DNA from: UBA710 sp051656785
GTDB taxonomy: Bacteria > Bacillota_I > Bacilli_A > Mycoplasmatales > Metamycoplasmataceae
Direction: 5' to 3'
Length of the DNA stretch: 64,000 nt
Assembly: GCA_051656785.1 (NCBI GenBank)
Contig: JBOFJK010000003.1
Location: 62,001-126,000 of the forward strand
The notes below the pieces were generated by a model, which saw only the letters and a list, made by a program, of their open reading frames with translations, had not been told where the DNA came from and did no database searches. Shown here piece after piece: positions 22,896 through 32,587 of the stretch. The translations under genes and the position numbers were made by a program. The stretch's first letter is position 1; every line of letters starts with the position of its first letter.

Positions 22896-22923
22896 TTGAA
22901 TACATATTTTTTTAAGTTATAAT
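22896..22923 (+). promoter_or_regulatory. Promoter of the Cys-rich mini-protein gene
   Basis: TTGAAT (22896-22901), 16-nt spacer, TATAAT (22918-22923); leader of about 55 nt ending in the SD AAGGAG. Confidence 0.6.
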
Positions 22924-22984
22924 AAATATGTCAATTAAAAAACATTAAATTTATTTAATGCACCAGACAATAAGGAGAATATTT

Positions 22985-23098
22985 ATGGAAGATAAAAAAT
23001 GTTGTAATGGATCATGCAAAACTGAAAGTAAAAGTTGTGCTATAAAATCAGGAAAAACTACTTGTCCTTGCCCTTCTTGTGGTAAATCTTGTTGTTAA
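22985..23098 (+). CDS. 37-residue Cys-rich, metallothionein-like mini-protein
   Basis: A small gene between rnpB and tmcAL with a consensus promoter and a strong AAGGAG SD 8 nt before the ATG. The product has 9 Cys in 37 residues (6, 7, 11, 18, 27, 29, 32, 36, 37), arranged CC-x3-C and later CxC-xx-C-x3-CC, with Lys and Ser between them and no aromatic residue. That composition is typical of thiolate metal clusters. No signal peptide is seen, so it is cytosolic. A metal-binding or metal-storage role is inferred only from composition; a short regulatory peptide is an alternative. Confidence 0.75.
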   Translation: MEDKKCCNGSCKTESKSCAIKSGKTTCPCPSCGKSCC

Positions 23099-23157
23099 GA
23101 TAATCTATTTGTAAAAAAATAATAAATTGAATATAAAGAATGTATTATAGCATCTTT

Positions 23158-24057
23158 TTATTTATCCTTATAAAATAAAATAATTTGTAGAATAACTCGT
23201 TTAATTCTACTTGAAGTGTATCTTTTAGAGTTAACCTTATTAATAAAAGATTCATAATTTGGTTCATCAATATTTTTGAAAAATAGATTTTCCATTCCCT
23301 CAGATACCAAATTAATTTTTTTTATTTCTTCTAATGGTTTAGTTTTCATGATGTTTTGAAACAATAAATATTCATCTTCAATCCTTTTCGGTTTATTTTT
23401 GATGATCATAGGAGAAAATTTAGATATATCTTCCCCTTCTAAAATCATTTTTCTTAGTTTTGTAGCTGAGGCTAAGTTTCTAACAGTTTCATTAGAGTGA
23501 AAGCCAACTTCTCTTTTAATTGAAATTGCCCTAATATTATAATTATTATTAATAATTGCCTTTACATATTCAATGCCTAAAATATCATTTGGCATTGTAA
23601 ATGAACTTCCACATAATGTTTCTAATGCCATTGCAGAGGCTTTTGGAAATGAGTTTCCACCTTTTAGATATGATTTTAAAGCCATATTATAAGCCTCATT
23701 ATTATTTCTAATTGTATTAGCGACATTATAAAATAAATCAATATTATCAGTTTCTGAACCGAAAACAATTTTTGAAACATTTTTATCATTTAGTAATTTA
23801 ACAGCTTCCTGAGCAAAAATATGGGCAGCTTGAATAACAAACTTTTGAGGAATTTCAATAACTTCACTCACTCCATACTTTAAAGCAATAGCCTTTCTAT
23901 CCACAAATGAAGCAATGGCCCTTTCTCCTCTTTGAACATACTTTCCAGACATTGCAACAATGATTTTTTCATTAGGGAACCATTTCTTTATATAATTTAT
24001 TTGGTAAATATGACCATTATGAAATGGGTTGTATTCAGCTATAATTCCTATTGACAT
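23158..24057 (-). CDS. tmcAL: tRNA(Met) cytidine acetate ligase-like nucleotidyltransferase
   Basis: TmcAL (YlbM) activates acetate with ATP to acetylate C34 of elongator tRNA-Met. The N-terminal IIAEYNPFHNGHIYQI holds the HxGH nucleotidyltransferase motif, followed by MSGKYVQRGERA, VIEIPQKFVIQAA and FGSETDNID, and PNDILGIEYVKAI further on, all as in the family. At 299 residues it lacks about 100 C-terminal residues relative to B. subtilis (about 415), so tRNA recognition may differ. A TAAAAT box 7 nt before the ATG suggests a leaderless mRNA. Confidence 0.82.
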   Translation of the reverse strand: MSIGIIAEYNPFHNGHIYQINYIKKWFPNEKIIVAMSGKYVQRGERAIASFVDRKAIALKYGVSEVIEIPQKFVIQAAHIFAQEAVKLLNDKNVSKIVFGSETDNIDLFYNVANTIRNNNEAYNMALKSYLKGGNSFPKASAMALETLCGSSFTMPNDILGIEYVKAIINNNYNIRAISIKREVGFHSNETVRNLASATKLRKMILEGEDISKFSPMIIKNKPKRIEDEYLLFQNIMKTKPLEEIKKINLVSEGMENLFFKNIDEPNYESFINKVNSKRYTSSRIKRVILQIILFYKDK

Positions 24058-24064
24058 ACTTTAA

Positions 24065-24070
24065 ATTTTA
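24065..24070 (-). promoter_or_regulatory. -10-like box of tmcAL
   Basis: TAAAAT on the minus strand, exactly 7 nt before the ATG at 24057; no SD. Confidence 0.4.
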
Positions 24071-24167
24071 CTCGTTTTTTTATATAAAAAAATAAAATTC
24101 ATATTTATTTAAAAATGTTATAATAAAATATATTCAATAGCAAAAATTGAAATTTAGAGGAGGAAAA

Positions 24168-24362
24168 ATGGCTATAGTTCCTAAACGTAAGACATCTAAA
24201 CGTAGAAAACGTGCACGTAGAACGCATGACTCATTGACAAACCTGAATTTAATTGCTTGTAAAAACTGTTCTCAGAAAATTGAACAACATAGAGCTTGTA
24301 TGTTTTGTGGATTTTATAAAGGTGAAAAAGTTCAAGGTTATAGAGCATTAAATGATCGTTAA
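24168..24362 (+). CDS. rpmF: Ribosomal protein L32 (zinc-binding form)
   Basis: A 64-residue large-subunit protein. It starts MAIVPKRKTSKRRKRARR, the normal L32 N-terminus, with a perfect AGGAGG SD 5 nt upstream, so an upstream in-frame ATG at 24147 is rejected. The zinc ribbon is intact: two CxxC pairs (CKNC and CMFC). It is monocistronic, with a strong terminator. Confidence 0.97.
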   Translation: MAIVPKRKTSKRRKRARRTHDSLTNLNLIACKNCSQKIEQHRACMFCGFYKGEKVQGYRALNDR

Positions 24363-24380
24363 TCTTCATAAAAATTAATA

Positions 24381-24408
24381 AAAAAATGGACAAATGTCCA
24401 TTTTTTAT
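24381..24408 (+). terminator. rpmF terminator
   Basis: Perfect 12-bp stem AAAAAATGGACA / TGTCCATTTTTT with a 2-nt loop (in practice 4) and a T-tail. Confidence 0.85.
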
Positions 24409-24461
24409 ACTTTTTTTATAATAAACACTGAATTAAATATTAAATGTTATTTTTTGGATTT

Positions 24462-24492
24462 TTGATAAATAATATTTAGAAATATGTATAAT
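24462..24492 (+). promoter_or_regulatory. Promoter of the mraZ-rsmH-ftsA-ftsZ cluster
   Basis: TTGATA (24462-24467), 19-nt spacer, TATAAT (24487-24492). The start site should fall within the MraZ boxes that follow. Confidence 0.55.
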
Positions 24493-24493
24493 A

Positions 24494-24518
24494 TGGTAGA
24501 TAGTGGGAAGGAGTGGTA
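24494..24518 (+). promoter_or_regulatory. MraZ operator: three TGG(T/G)A boxes at 10-nt period
   Basis: TGGTA (24494-24498), TGGGA (24504-24508) and TGGTA (24514-24518), each separated by exactly 5 nt. Direct TGGGN repeats with 5-nt spacers are the known MraZ binding sites of dcw clusters. Here they occupy the region between the -10 box and the ATG and include the SD (GAAGGAG, 24507-24513), so bound MraZ would block transcription, and the same bases serve translation. Confidence 0.8.
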
Positions 24519-24519
24519 G

Positions 24520-24963
24520 ATGTTTTTAGGAACTTATTTTAGGTCAATTGACTCGAAAAATAGAGCAGTAATTCCTCCAAAAATGAGAGAAGAACTTGGC
24601 AATGCTTTTTATATCACCATAGGTGCAGGTAAAAATCTTGAGCTATGATCTAAGTCTCAATTTGAAGATTTTGTAAAAAGAATTCAATCAAATAATGCTA
24701 TAGATCCTTTAATTAAGAAATATATTCGTTACATATTAGGTAATACTCTTGAAGTAGAACTTGATAAAATTGGTAGATTCATAATTTCCGAACAACATTT
24801 AGTCCCTACAGCTATCAAAAACGAAATTGTATTTGTTGGAGTTGGTTCACATATTGAAATGTGATCTAATGAAAATTATTCAAATTCACAAAAAGATTTT
24901 GAAGATGAAGATTACTTATCAAGCCTAACAAATGAAATGTTCAAAAAAGGTATTAAATTATAA
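24520..24963 (+). CDS. mraZ: Transcriptional regulator MraZ
   Basis: AbrB-fold DNA-binding protein that heads and autoregulates division clusters. The 147-residue product has both swapped-hairpin halves: MFLGTYFRSIDSKNRAVIPP with the DxKxR signature, and the second half LDKIGRFIISEQHL. Trp codons are TGA, which is why no standard-code ORF covers it. Its stop overlaps the rsmH start (TAATG). The three operator boxes directly upstream support self-control. Confidence 0.95.
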
Positions 24964-25859
24964 TGGATCATATTCCGGTTTTATTAGATGAAGTCATTAA
25001 GAGTTTAAATATTAAAAAGAATGGAATATATCTAGATTTAACACTTGGAAGAGCAGGACACTCAAGAGAAATCTTGAAAAAAATCCCATATGGTCTACTA
25101 ATCGCCTTTGATAAAGATATAAATGCTATTATAAAATCTAATAGTTATCTTTTGGAGGTTGGAAGTAATTTCAAGCTAGTGCATTCAGACTTTATTAAAA
25201 TTAAGGATGTGTTAGATAAACTTGAAATCAAAACCATTAATGGTATTCTTGTGGACTTGGGAGTTTCATCTCCTCAAATCGATGATAAAAGTCGTGGATT
25301 CTCTTATTCAAAAGATGCAAATCTTGACATGCGAATGGATCAGAGCCAAACATTAAATGCACATATGATTGTAAATAATTATTCTGAGTATGAATTAGTA
25401 GATATTTTTAAAAATAACGCAGATGTAAAATTGCCCCAAGTAGTTGCGAAAGCCATTATTAAAAAACGACCAATTAATACAACTGATGAGTTAGTGAATG
25501 TTATACGTGATAGCTTACCTGCAAAAATTGTAAGGCTAAAAAACCCTGCAAAAGCAGTGTTTCAAGCCATAAGGATTGCAGTTAATAATGAATTGGAGTC
25601 ACTCAAAATCCTTCTAGAAAAGTCAGTGGAAATTATGGAAAAGGATTCAGTATTAGCAATAATAACGTTTCACTCTATTGAAGACAAGATTGTAAAAAAT
25701 TTTTTTGGAGCCCTTATAAAAAGTAAAATTGATCCAAAACTTCCAATACAAGAAGAGAAAGAATGGGTTGTAAAAGTATATTTACCTAGTGAAAAAGAAA
25801 TAAAATCAAATAATCGCTCAAGAAGTGCAAAGCTTAGAGTATTAACAAAAATAAAATAG
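24963..25859 (+). CDS. rsmH: 16S rRNA (cytosine(1402)-N(4))-methyltransferase
   Basis: SAM-dependent methyltransferase (MraW) for C1402 of 16S rRNA. The 298-residue protein starts MDHIPVLLDEVI and contains LDLTLGRAGHS (SAM motif; the usual G-G-H context is slightly altered), GILVDLGVSSPQID, FSYSKDANLDMRMD, and C-terminal ITFHSIEDKIVK. It is the second gene of the dcw cluster, coupled to mraZ by a 1-base overlap. A TGG codon is used for its Trp. Confidence 0.95.
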   Translation: MDHIPVLLDEVIKSLNIKKNGIYLDLTLGRAGHSREILKKIPYGLLIAFDKDINAIIKSNSYLLEVGSNFKLVHSDFIKIKDVLDKLEIKTINGILVDLGVSSPQIDDKSRGFSYSKDANLDMRMDQSQTLNAHMIVNNYSEYELVDIFKNNADVKLPQVVAKAIIKKRPINTTDELVNVIRDSLPAKIVRLKNPAKAVFQAIRIAVNNELESLKILLEKSVEIMEKDSVLAIITFHSIEDKIVKNFFGALIKSKIDPKLPIQEEKEWVVKVYLPSEKEIKSNNRSRSAKLRVLTKIK

Positions 25860-25871
25860 AAAAGGAACTAG

Positions 25872-27107
25872 TTGATAAGAATGGAAAAAGACATTTTAGT
25901 TTTAATCAGAATATCAATTAATGAAATATCAATAACTGCAATTGAAAAATTTAATACAAGCAACATTGAAATCTTCTCAGACAAATTTGTTCCTGAAGAT
26001 GCCATGAGCTCAATTGAATTTGTAAAAAATGCTATTAAAAAGATAGAGAAATTAATTTTTGCAACCATTAAAGAAGTTTCAGTCATTTTTGATGCAACTT
26101 CATTTGCTAAAATAAAACAAAAACTTATCAGTGAAAACATTTCCAATTTAAATAATAAGAAAATAAGTGAATTGCATTTTGAAAGTGCTCTGGAAAAAGT
26201 TAAAGAATATTATAAGATGAATAATTCGAAAGAAGAAGTCCCAATATTATTCCAACCTTTCCAATTTAATTTGACTAATGAAGATGATCAAGTAAAAACA
26301 TATAGTGTACTACCTATTGGAAAAACGGCAAAAAAACTAGAAACTTTATTTTCAGTTACTACTTTAGAAAGAAGTCATTATCAGAGTGCTATGAATATTT
26401 GCACAAAAGCAGGTTTGAAAATATCACAAATATATTCAAGCTCAAATGTAAGTCCATACATATTAGAAAGTGATGCAAAGAAGAATATATCGATTACAAT
26501 GCAAATTGAAAAACATTATTCAAATTTAATCATTACTAATAATGGAGTTACTGTTGTTACAAAAAATTTAAAGTACACTTTTGAAGACTTATGTAAAAAA
26601 ATAGCATATGAATTTAATATTTCTAAAAAAATAGTTTATGAGCTTATTGTAAATGAAGGGATCATCACAAAGAATGATGAAAAACTTAATAAAATTATTT
26701 TTCACAAAAAGAATATGCATATTAAGGCATTTCAACTAACTGCAATTCTAAAATCATTTGTAAAAACATTGATTGAGGAAGTTGATGAATTCATTAAGAA
26801 TAAACATAAAGCGCTTAAATCCTATACTCTGAATGTTATTGGAAGAATTGAAGGAATTGCTGAGATGGATGAATATTGTAAAAGTATTTTACCGAACAAT
26901 AATATTAGTGTAAATAATAGACCAATTAATTTCTTATTACTAAAATATAATAATAGGCCGATATTTGGATTGACTAAGTTATTAGAAAATATAAATAGAA
27001 CAATTAATGCTAACACAGTTAACATTAATACAAAACCTGGCATGACAGCTCAGAAAAGTTGAATGAAACCCCTATACAAGAAAAGTAATGCTGTAATAGT
27101 AAAATAA
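25872..27107 (+). CDS. ftsA: Divergent FtsA-like cell division protein
   Basis: A 411-residue protein between rsmH and ftsZ, the normal ftsA position. Sequence similarity is low, but the actin-like FtsA order can be followed: beta-rich start, a 1C-like region, SVTTLERSHYQSAMNICTKAG, a strand SITMQIEKHYSNLIITNNG in the phosphate-loop position, and C-terminal FGLTKLLENI. The last 20 residues are basic with Trp and Tyr and might be the membrane-targeting helix. TTG at 25872 has an AAAGGA SD 5 nt upstream; the ATG at 25881 is an alternative start with poor spacing. FtsZ with an intact C-terminal peptide next door supports the role. Confidence 0.7.
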
Positions 27108-27131
27108 TATATAACAAGAAAGAGAAAATTG

Positions 27132-28265
27132 ATGATGAATGTTAAAGAAACAACCCCTATTATTAATATAAAAGTAATAGGTGTTGGTGGTTGCGGAACG
27201 AATTCTGTTGCCAAAATGGTCAGTGATGATTTTGAAGGTGTCGAATTCATTTTTGCTAACACCGATAAGCAAGCATTAGATGTTATTCAATCTAATAATA
27301 TTATTCACTTGGAAAGCGAAATAAATAATGGAATGGGGGCTGGAGCTAATCCTGAAGTAGGAAGAAACTCTGCACTTAACTCTGAAGAGAAAATTAGAAA
27401 TAAAATTATTGGAGCTAAGTTAGTAATAATCACTGCAGGAATGGGTGGTGGAACCGGAACTGGTGCATCTCCTATAATTGCGAGGATCGCAAAAGAAATG
27501 GATATCTTAACAATTGCTATTGTTACAACTCCATTCACTTTCGAAGGAAGAAAACGTGATATTAATTCACAAAGAGGAATCAAAGAACTTAAAAAAATTG
27601 TTGATTCATTAATTATTGTTTCCAATAATAAATTACTTGAAAATTATTCGGACATATCATTTGAAGATTCATTCACAATGGCGGATAAAATTTTAAAAAA
27701 CACAGTACAAATATTAACAGATATAATTCTGAAACCATCATATATTAATCTTGATTTTGCTGATGTTTGCTCAATAATTAAAGAAAAAGAAAATGCATAT
27801 ATTTGACAAGGAAGAGCTACTGGAAGGGATAAAGCTGAAAAAGCTATATTGAAAGCCATTAGTTCTAATATGTTAGAAAATTCAATAAATGATTCAACTG
27901 ATGCTATTGTTAACATAACGGGCGGAAGTGATATATCTCTAAAAGAAGCAAATTTTATAATATCTAAGATTAAAGAACAAACTAATGAAAATATCAACAT
28001 TATTTTTGGAATCAGAAAAGATGAAAATATTAAAAATGAAATTCAGGTTTCAATAATTGCAACTTCTGGAAAAACAAACTACAAGTCTGTTAATAATGAA
28101 GTTAATGGTTCATTGGATGCCTATGGAGGAAGTTTGGATTCAAAAAATAATAATAATGAAATTGAATTTGATCAAGAATTCTCACTGATGAATACAAGCA
28201 TTATAGATGATACCTTTAAAATAACTGATGAAGATGATGATGAGATACCCTTCTTTCTAAAATAA
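27132..28265 (+). CDS. ftsZ: Cell division GTPase FtsZ
   Basis: Tubulin-like GTPase that forms the division ring. In 377 residues it shows GVGGCGTNSV near the N-terminus, the tubulin signature GGGTGTGA (about 105-112), TTPFTFEGRKR, and a T7-like region. The C-terminal linker is Asn-rich and ends in DDDEIPFFLK, a good match to the conserved C-terminal peptide that binds FtsA or SepF. Two adjacent ATGs (27132, 27135) are possible starts, with the SD AGAAAGAG upstream. It is last in the dcw cluster, before a terminator. Confidence 0.96.
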
Positions 28266-28336
28266 TTGTTTATTTAATTGATGTTTCGAAAATTAAATAG
28301 ATTCATATTTAGAAAAATGTATTGACAAAAATTATC

Positions 28337-28369
28337 AAAATAACTCACTAACCTGAGTTATTTTTTTTA
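28337..28369 (+). terminator. Terminator of the division cluster
   Basis: Stem AAAATAACTCA / TGAGTTATTTT with a 6-nt loop and an eight-T tail. Confidence 0.85.
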
Positions 28370-28421
28370 TTTCTTACTAAATAATCTATAATTTTATAAA
28401 ACTAAAAAAGGAAATATTATC

Positions 28422-29192
28422 ATGAAGGAAAATTGAATTAAAAATTCTCTTGGTTATGAATCAGGAATTAGCATATATCAAGATAAAACTATGTTTAATT
28501 ATTCAGTTGATACTATCCTTTTAGGTAATTTTGCTACAATAAATAACAAGATTAAAAATGTTTTGGAAATTGGAGTAAATAATGGAGCTCTAAGTATTTT
28601 TGTTTCAGAAAGAAGTGATAAAATCAAAATTGATGCTGTTGAAATTCAAGCAAAAGCCATTGAAATTGCTAAAGTAAATATCGAAATAAATGGTAAAACA
28701 AACCAAATTAACTTGATTAATGCTGATTTTAATGATTATGCAAAAGAGTATGCTAAAAACCAAGGGAGCAAATATGATTTAATAATTTGTAATCCACCTT
28801 TTTACAAAGTGGAAACAAAACCTAAAAGAGGTGCAACAAAAGAAATGTTAATTGCAACTCATGAATTTAAAATCAATTTGGATCAAATTTTTGAAGGTAG
28901 TGCAAAAATAATTGAACAAAAAGGATATGTTTCTTTAGTATTACCACCTGAAAGATTAGTTGACGTTTTTGTTTCAATGAGAAAATATAATTTTGAACCA
29001 AAAAGGGTCAAAATGATTTTTCCAAGAGAGGATCAAAAACCTAATCTTGTACTTGTGGAGGCACGTTTTCATGCTGGATGAGGAACAATTTTTGAAAATA
29101 ATATTTATTTACATCCTAGTGATAAAAGTGTTCATAAATATACAGATGAAGTTTTTGAAATTTATAAACCCATTAAATTGAAGGAGGAATAA
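28422..29192 (+). CDS. trmN6: tRNA1(Val) adenine(37)-N6-methyltransferase-like
   Basis: A SAM-dependent N6-adenine methyltransferase of 256 residues. SAM motif I is LEIGVNNGALS, followed by the acidic DAVEIQ, and the catalytic N6-A motif NPPF is at residues 124-127. The YfiC/TrmN6 signature preceding it (YQDKTMFNYSVDTILLGNF) supports tRNA1(Val) A37 as substrate. AAAAAGGA is the SD. The AAGGAGG at its very end serves metG, whose ATG shares a base with its stop (TAATG). Confidence 0.88.
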
Positions 29193-30742
29193 TGCAAAAA
29201 AGAAAAACTTTTTATATAACCACACCTATTTATTATCCTTCAGGAAATCTTCATTTGGGTCATCTTTATTCAACAACAATTGCTTGAGTGATTAAAAATT
29301 ATAAAATAAAAATGGGTTATGATGTTTTGTTTGGAACAGGTTCAGATGAGCATGGTCAAAAGATTGAAAAAAAGGCATCTGAATTAAAATTATCCCCCCA
29401 AAAATATGTTGATATGCAATCAGACTTATTTGTTTCATTTTGAAAAGATTCAAAAATTGATTATGATTTATTTAGTAGAACAACAAATATAAAACATAAA
29501 GAAGCTGTTGAAAAAGTTTTCATTTTTTTATTAGAAAAAGAATTCATTTATAAAGGTAACTATAATGGCTTATATTCAATTAATGATGAAGAGTTTGTGT
29601 CAAAAAAAGATGCAATTCTAAAAGGCAATAAATATTATCATCCTACAAGCAACCACCTACTTGAACATGTAAAGGAAGAATCTTATTTTTTTAGAATGGA
29701 ACAATTTTCAAAATGATTAGTTCAATATAATATTGAAAATCCTGAATTTATTATCCCTTCAAAAATATGATCAGAACTAAAAAAGAATTTTATTGATAAA
29801 AAACTAGAAGACTTATCAATCACAAGAATATCTTTTTCTTGAGGTATTAAAATTAATAATGACCCAAAACATGTTGTCTATGTTTGACTAGATGCTTTAC
29901 TCAGTTATTTAACAGCATTAAATTGATCTCCTGATCAAGAATCACCAGAATATTTAAAATATTGAAAAAATGTGGATGAAATAGTTCAAGTTGTAGGGAA
30001 AGAAATAACTCGTTTTCACTGCATTTATTGACCTATTTTCTTAAAAGCACTTGATCTCAAATTACCAACTCATATTTTATCTCATGGTTGATTAATTACA
30101 CCAGAAGGTAAAATGTCAAAATCAAAAGGAAATGTTATTAATCCAATTGAATTGATTGAAAAATATGATATTGAAATAATTAAATATTTTTTGATTTCAC
30201 AAATAAACATCTTTAATGATGGTATTTTTGATGAACAAATGTTAATAAATACATATAATGCTGATCTTGTAAATAATGTTGGCAATCTTGTTTCAAGAGT
30301 TATTGCCATGACTAATCAATCCTTTGATAAACCAGTTAAGTTTGGAAAAGAAAGTGAAGAAATTGATGAAATAATGCTGAAAAAAATTTCTAGTAGCTTT
30401 GAAGAATATAAATCATATTTCGATAATTTTCAATTAGATAAAGCAATAGGTTCTGCTACAAGTCTCGCAAAAGAGTTGAATAAATATATCGATTTAACTA
30501 CCGCATGATTATTAAAAGAGAATTTGAAAAGATTTGAAAAAGTGCTAAATACATTATTAAATGGAATATATGCAGTTATTTCAATGCTTGAGGTCTTAAT
30601 TCCTGATAATGCTCAAAAATTATTAGAATCACTTAATTTAGATTATATAGATTTTGAACATATTAATGACTTTAAGAAATTTGATAATGTTAAGTTAAAT
30701 TATCATAATATTGTTTTTAATAGACTTAAAACTAAAGTATAA
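29192..30742 (+). CDS. metG: Methionyl-tRNA synthetase
   Basis: Class I synthetase, 516 residues. HIGH box HLGH (about 21-24), KMSKS (307-311), and VGKEITRFHCIYW are conserved. It has the short form without the C-terminal tRNA-binding extension, as usual in mycoplasmas, and no knuckle zinc cysteines are seen in the connective domain. About a dozen Trp are TGA. It is translationally coupled to trmN6 by a perfect AAGGAGG SD inside the upstream gene. Its TAA stop forms part of the TATAAT box of the next gene. Confidence 0.96.
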
Positions 30743-30743
30743 T
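30738..30743 (+). promoter_or_regulatory. -10 box of the metalloprotease gene inside the metG stop
   Basis: TATAAT formed by the last sense base pair of metG and its TAA stop, 8 nt before the ATG at 30752; no SD, so a leaderless start is predicted. Confidence 0.5.
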
Positions 30744-30751
30744 TATTTATT

Positions 30752-32587
30752 ATGAAATTCTTAAGAACAAAGGTCCTTCAAGTTATACTTTTTAGTTTAA
30801 CCTTGGTAGGTGTTGGTGTAAGTACTTGATTTATTGCAAGTAATTTCCTTAGCACAAAAAACTCCCTTGATTTTAATCCCGGAAATGAAAAGAAAATAGA
30901 GCTTAAAAAATCTAAAGATGTGCCTGTTACATTAATTGAACATGAAACAAATGGATATTTCTTCTTCGGTATTGATGGTCTTGCTCTTATAAATGAAAGG
31001 ATAAAAACTGATTTGCAATTTGGACCTGAAATAGAAGCCCTTAAAACAATTAGATTTAATAATTTAAATGTTCTTAGTAAAAATGTTAATGGTCAATACA
31101 GTCCCTCCACATTGGAAGTGGATATTTCAATTGATCATTTATTGCCTGAATTTAAAAATATTCCTATTTCTGAAAAAATTGAATTGGTTTTCCCAACTAT
31201 TTTCCATGAATATGGACATCATTTTGCAAATACATTTATAACAAGTATTACTAAAAATGATTCTAGAAACTCTAGAAAACTTTATACAAAATATTTCAAT
31301 AATACAGATAAAAGTATACATAAAAATGTTCCTAGAGCATTTTTGAATAAATTTGAAGAAGCTCTTCATTATGATGATAGTGAAGTTAGTAATTTATTAA
31401 ATATTGATAATAATGATGTTTCAAGTATTAAATCTGCTAAAGAATTTTATAATCTATCAAATAACATTAGCATTAAATACAATATTGAAGGCAATGATTA
31501 TCTGGGTATTGATGAATTTGAGTTTCAAAACAAAATACCTTTTAGAAGAGTGACTGCTTCTTTTCCAGTAAATTCTAATAGATATACATATTTATTTTCT
31601 ATTGACGAACTTCTAACTAGAAAATTGCAGCAAATAACATACATTGATAATAGGAATGAAAACTCAATTGCCAATAAGACAACAACATTTACTGGAACAG
31701 AATATAATGATGGTTATTCACCTTCAACAATGGCGACAGATATTTCAAGAAATAAATCTATAAAATATTCCGGAAATAATAATTATGAACTCAGTGAAAA
31801 ATTATTATTAATGGATTATCCATATGGTGGTCATTTTCATAAAAAAGATGGTTCAATAATAAATATTAATCCTACTGTTGAAACATTATGGAATGCATAT
31901 TATGATATTGCGGGTTATGACTATGGAATTTCTCAAATATATATGCATAATTCATCAACTCTAGCAAGTAATTCATCAAGAACCCCAATGTCAAAGAGAG
32001 ATTTTGAACTTATTAGATTTACTGGTTTTCTAAGTAATTCATCTTCAAAAAACTACAAGGGATTATTATTATCAACAGAAGGTTCTTATGAGGAATATAA
32101 ATTTTTGGAAAATAACTATAAGTATAGTTTAATGGGTGCTAAAAGTGGAATTCTAAATAGAACAAGGGATTTAAATAAAAAAAGAAATAAATTTGGCTAT
32201 AGCACTAATTATATTGATATCACAAAGGTTGATTTTAATCAGCCAATTAAAGTATGAAATGATAAAAATAATAATAATAAATATGATGTTTATGAAGATG
32301 AACCATTAACAGTATCACCTAAAAGACCGACTTCAACTTTCAGAGAAAGTTTTATAACTTGATTTGATAATGGAGATTCTGAAAAGACCATAGATACACA
32401 TGTTGAAAAGATTTTTGAAGTTATTAATAATAGTGGGGAAGCATTAATACAACATTATAGTGTTGGAGTAACATTAATTAATCCACTTCTTAGTTCTCAA
32501 ATTATTGATTCTTCTAATACTAGTGGAATTCAAGTTATTGACAATGTTATAGTGTTTAATAATAGAAATGATAGAAAAAAAAGATAG
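30752..32587 (+). CDS. Membrane-anchored zinc metalloprotease (MYPU_1760-like)
   Basis: A 611-residue exported protein. An N-terminal uncleaved signal or anchor (residues 8-32) lacks a lipobox Cys, so the enzyme is probably tethered to the outer face of the membrane. The catalytic motif HEYGHH (152-157, HExxH) lies in a helix after SEKIELVFPTIF. The short motif SPST-x3-DIS occurs twice, before the catalytic helix and about 200 residues after it, suggesting a duplicated strand. It resembles the mycoplasma-specific MYPU_1760 protease family by overall layout; the substrate is unknown. Both TGG and TGA encode Trp. Its 3' 114 bp are antisense to comEC. Confidence 0.8.

Noticed and set aside
31139..31369. 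Open frames on the strand opposite known genes (for example inside the metalloprotease, lon and P-ATPase)
   Set aside because: They are shadows of well-supported genes, with no start signals and odd composition.
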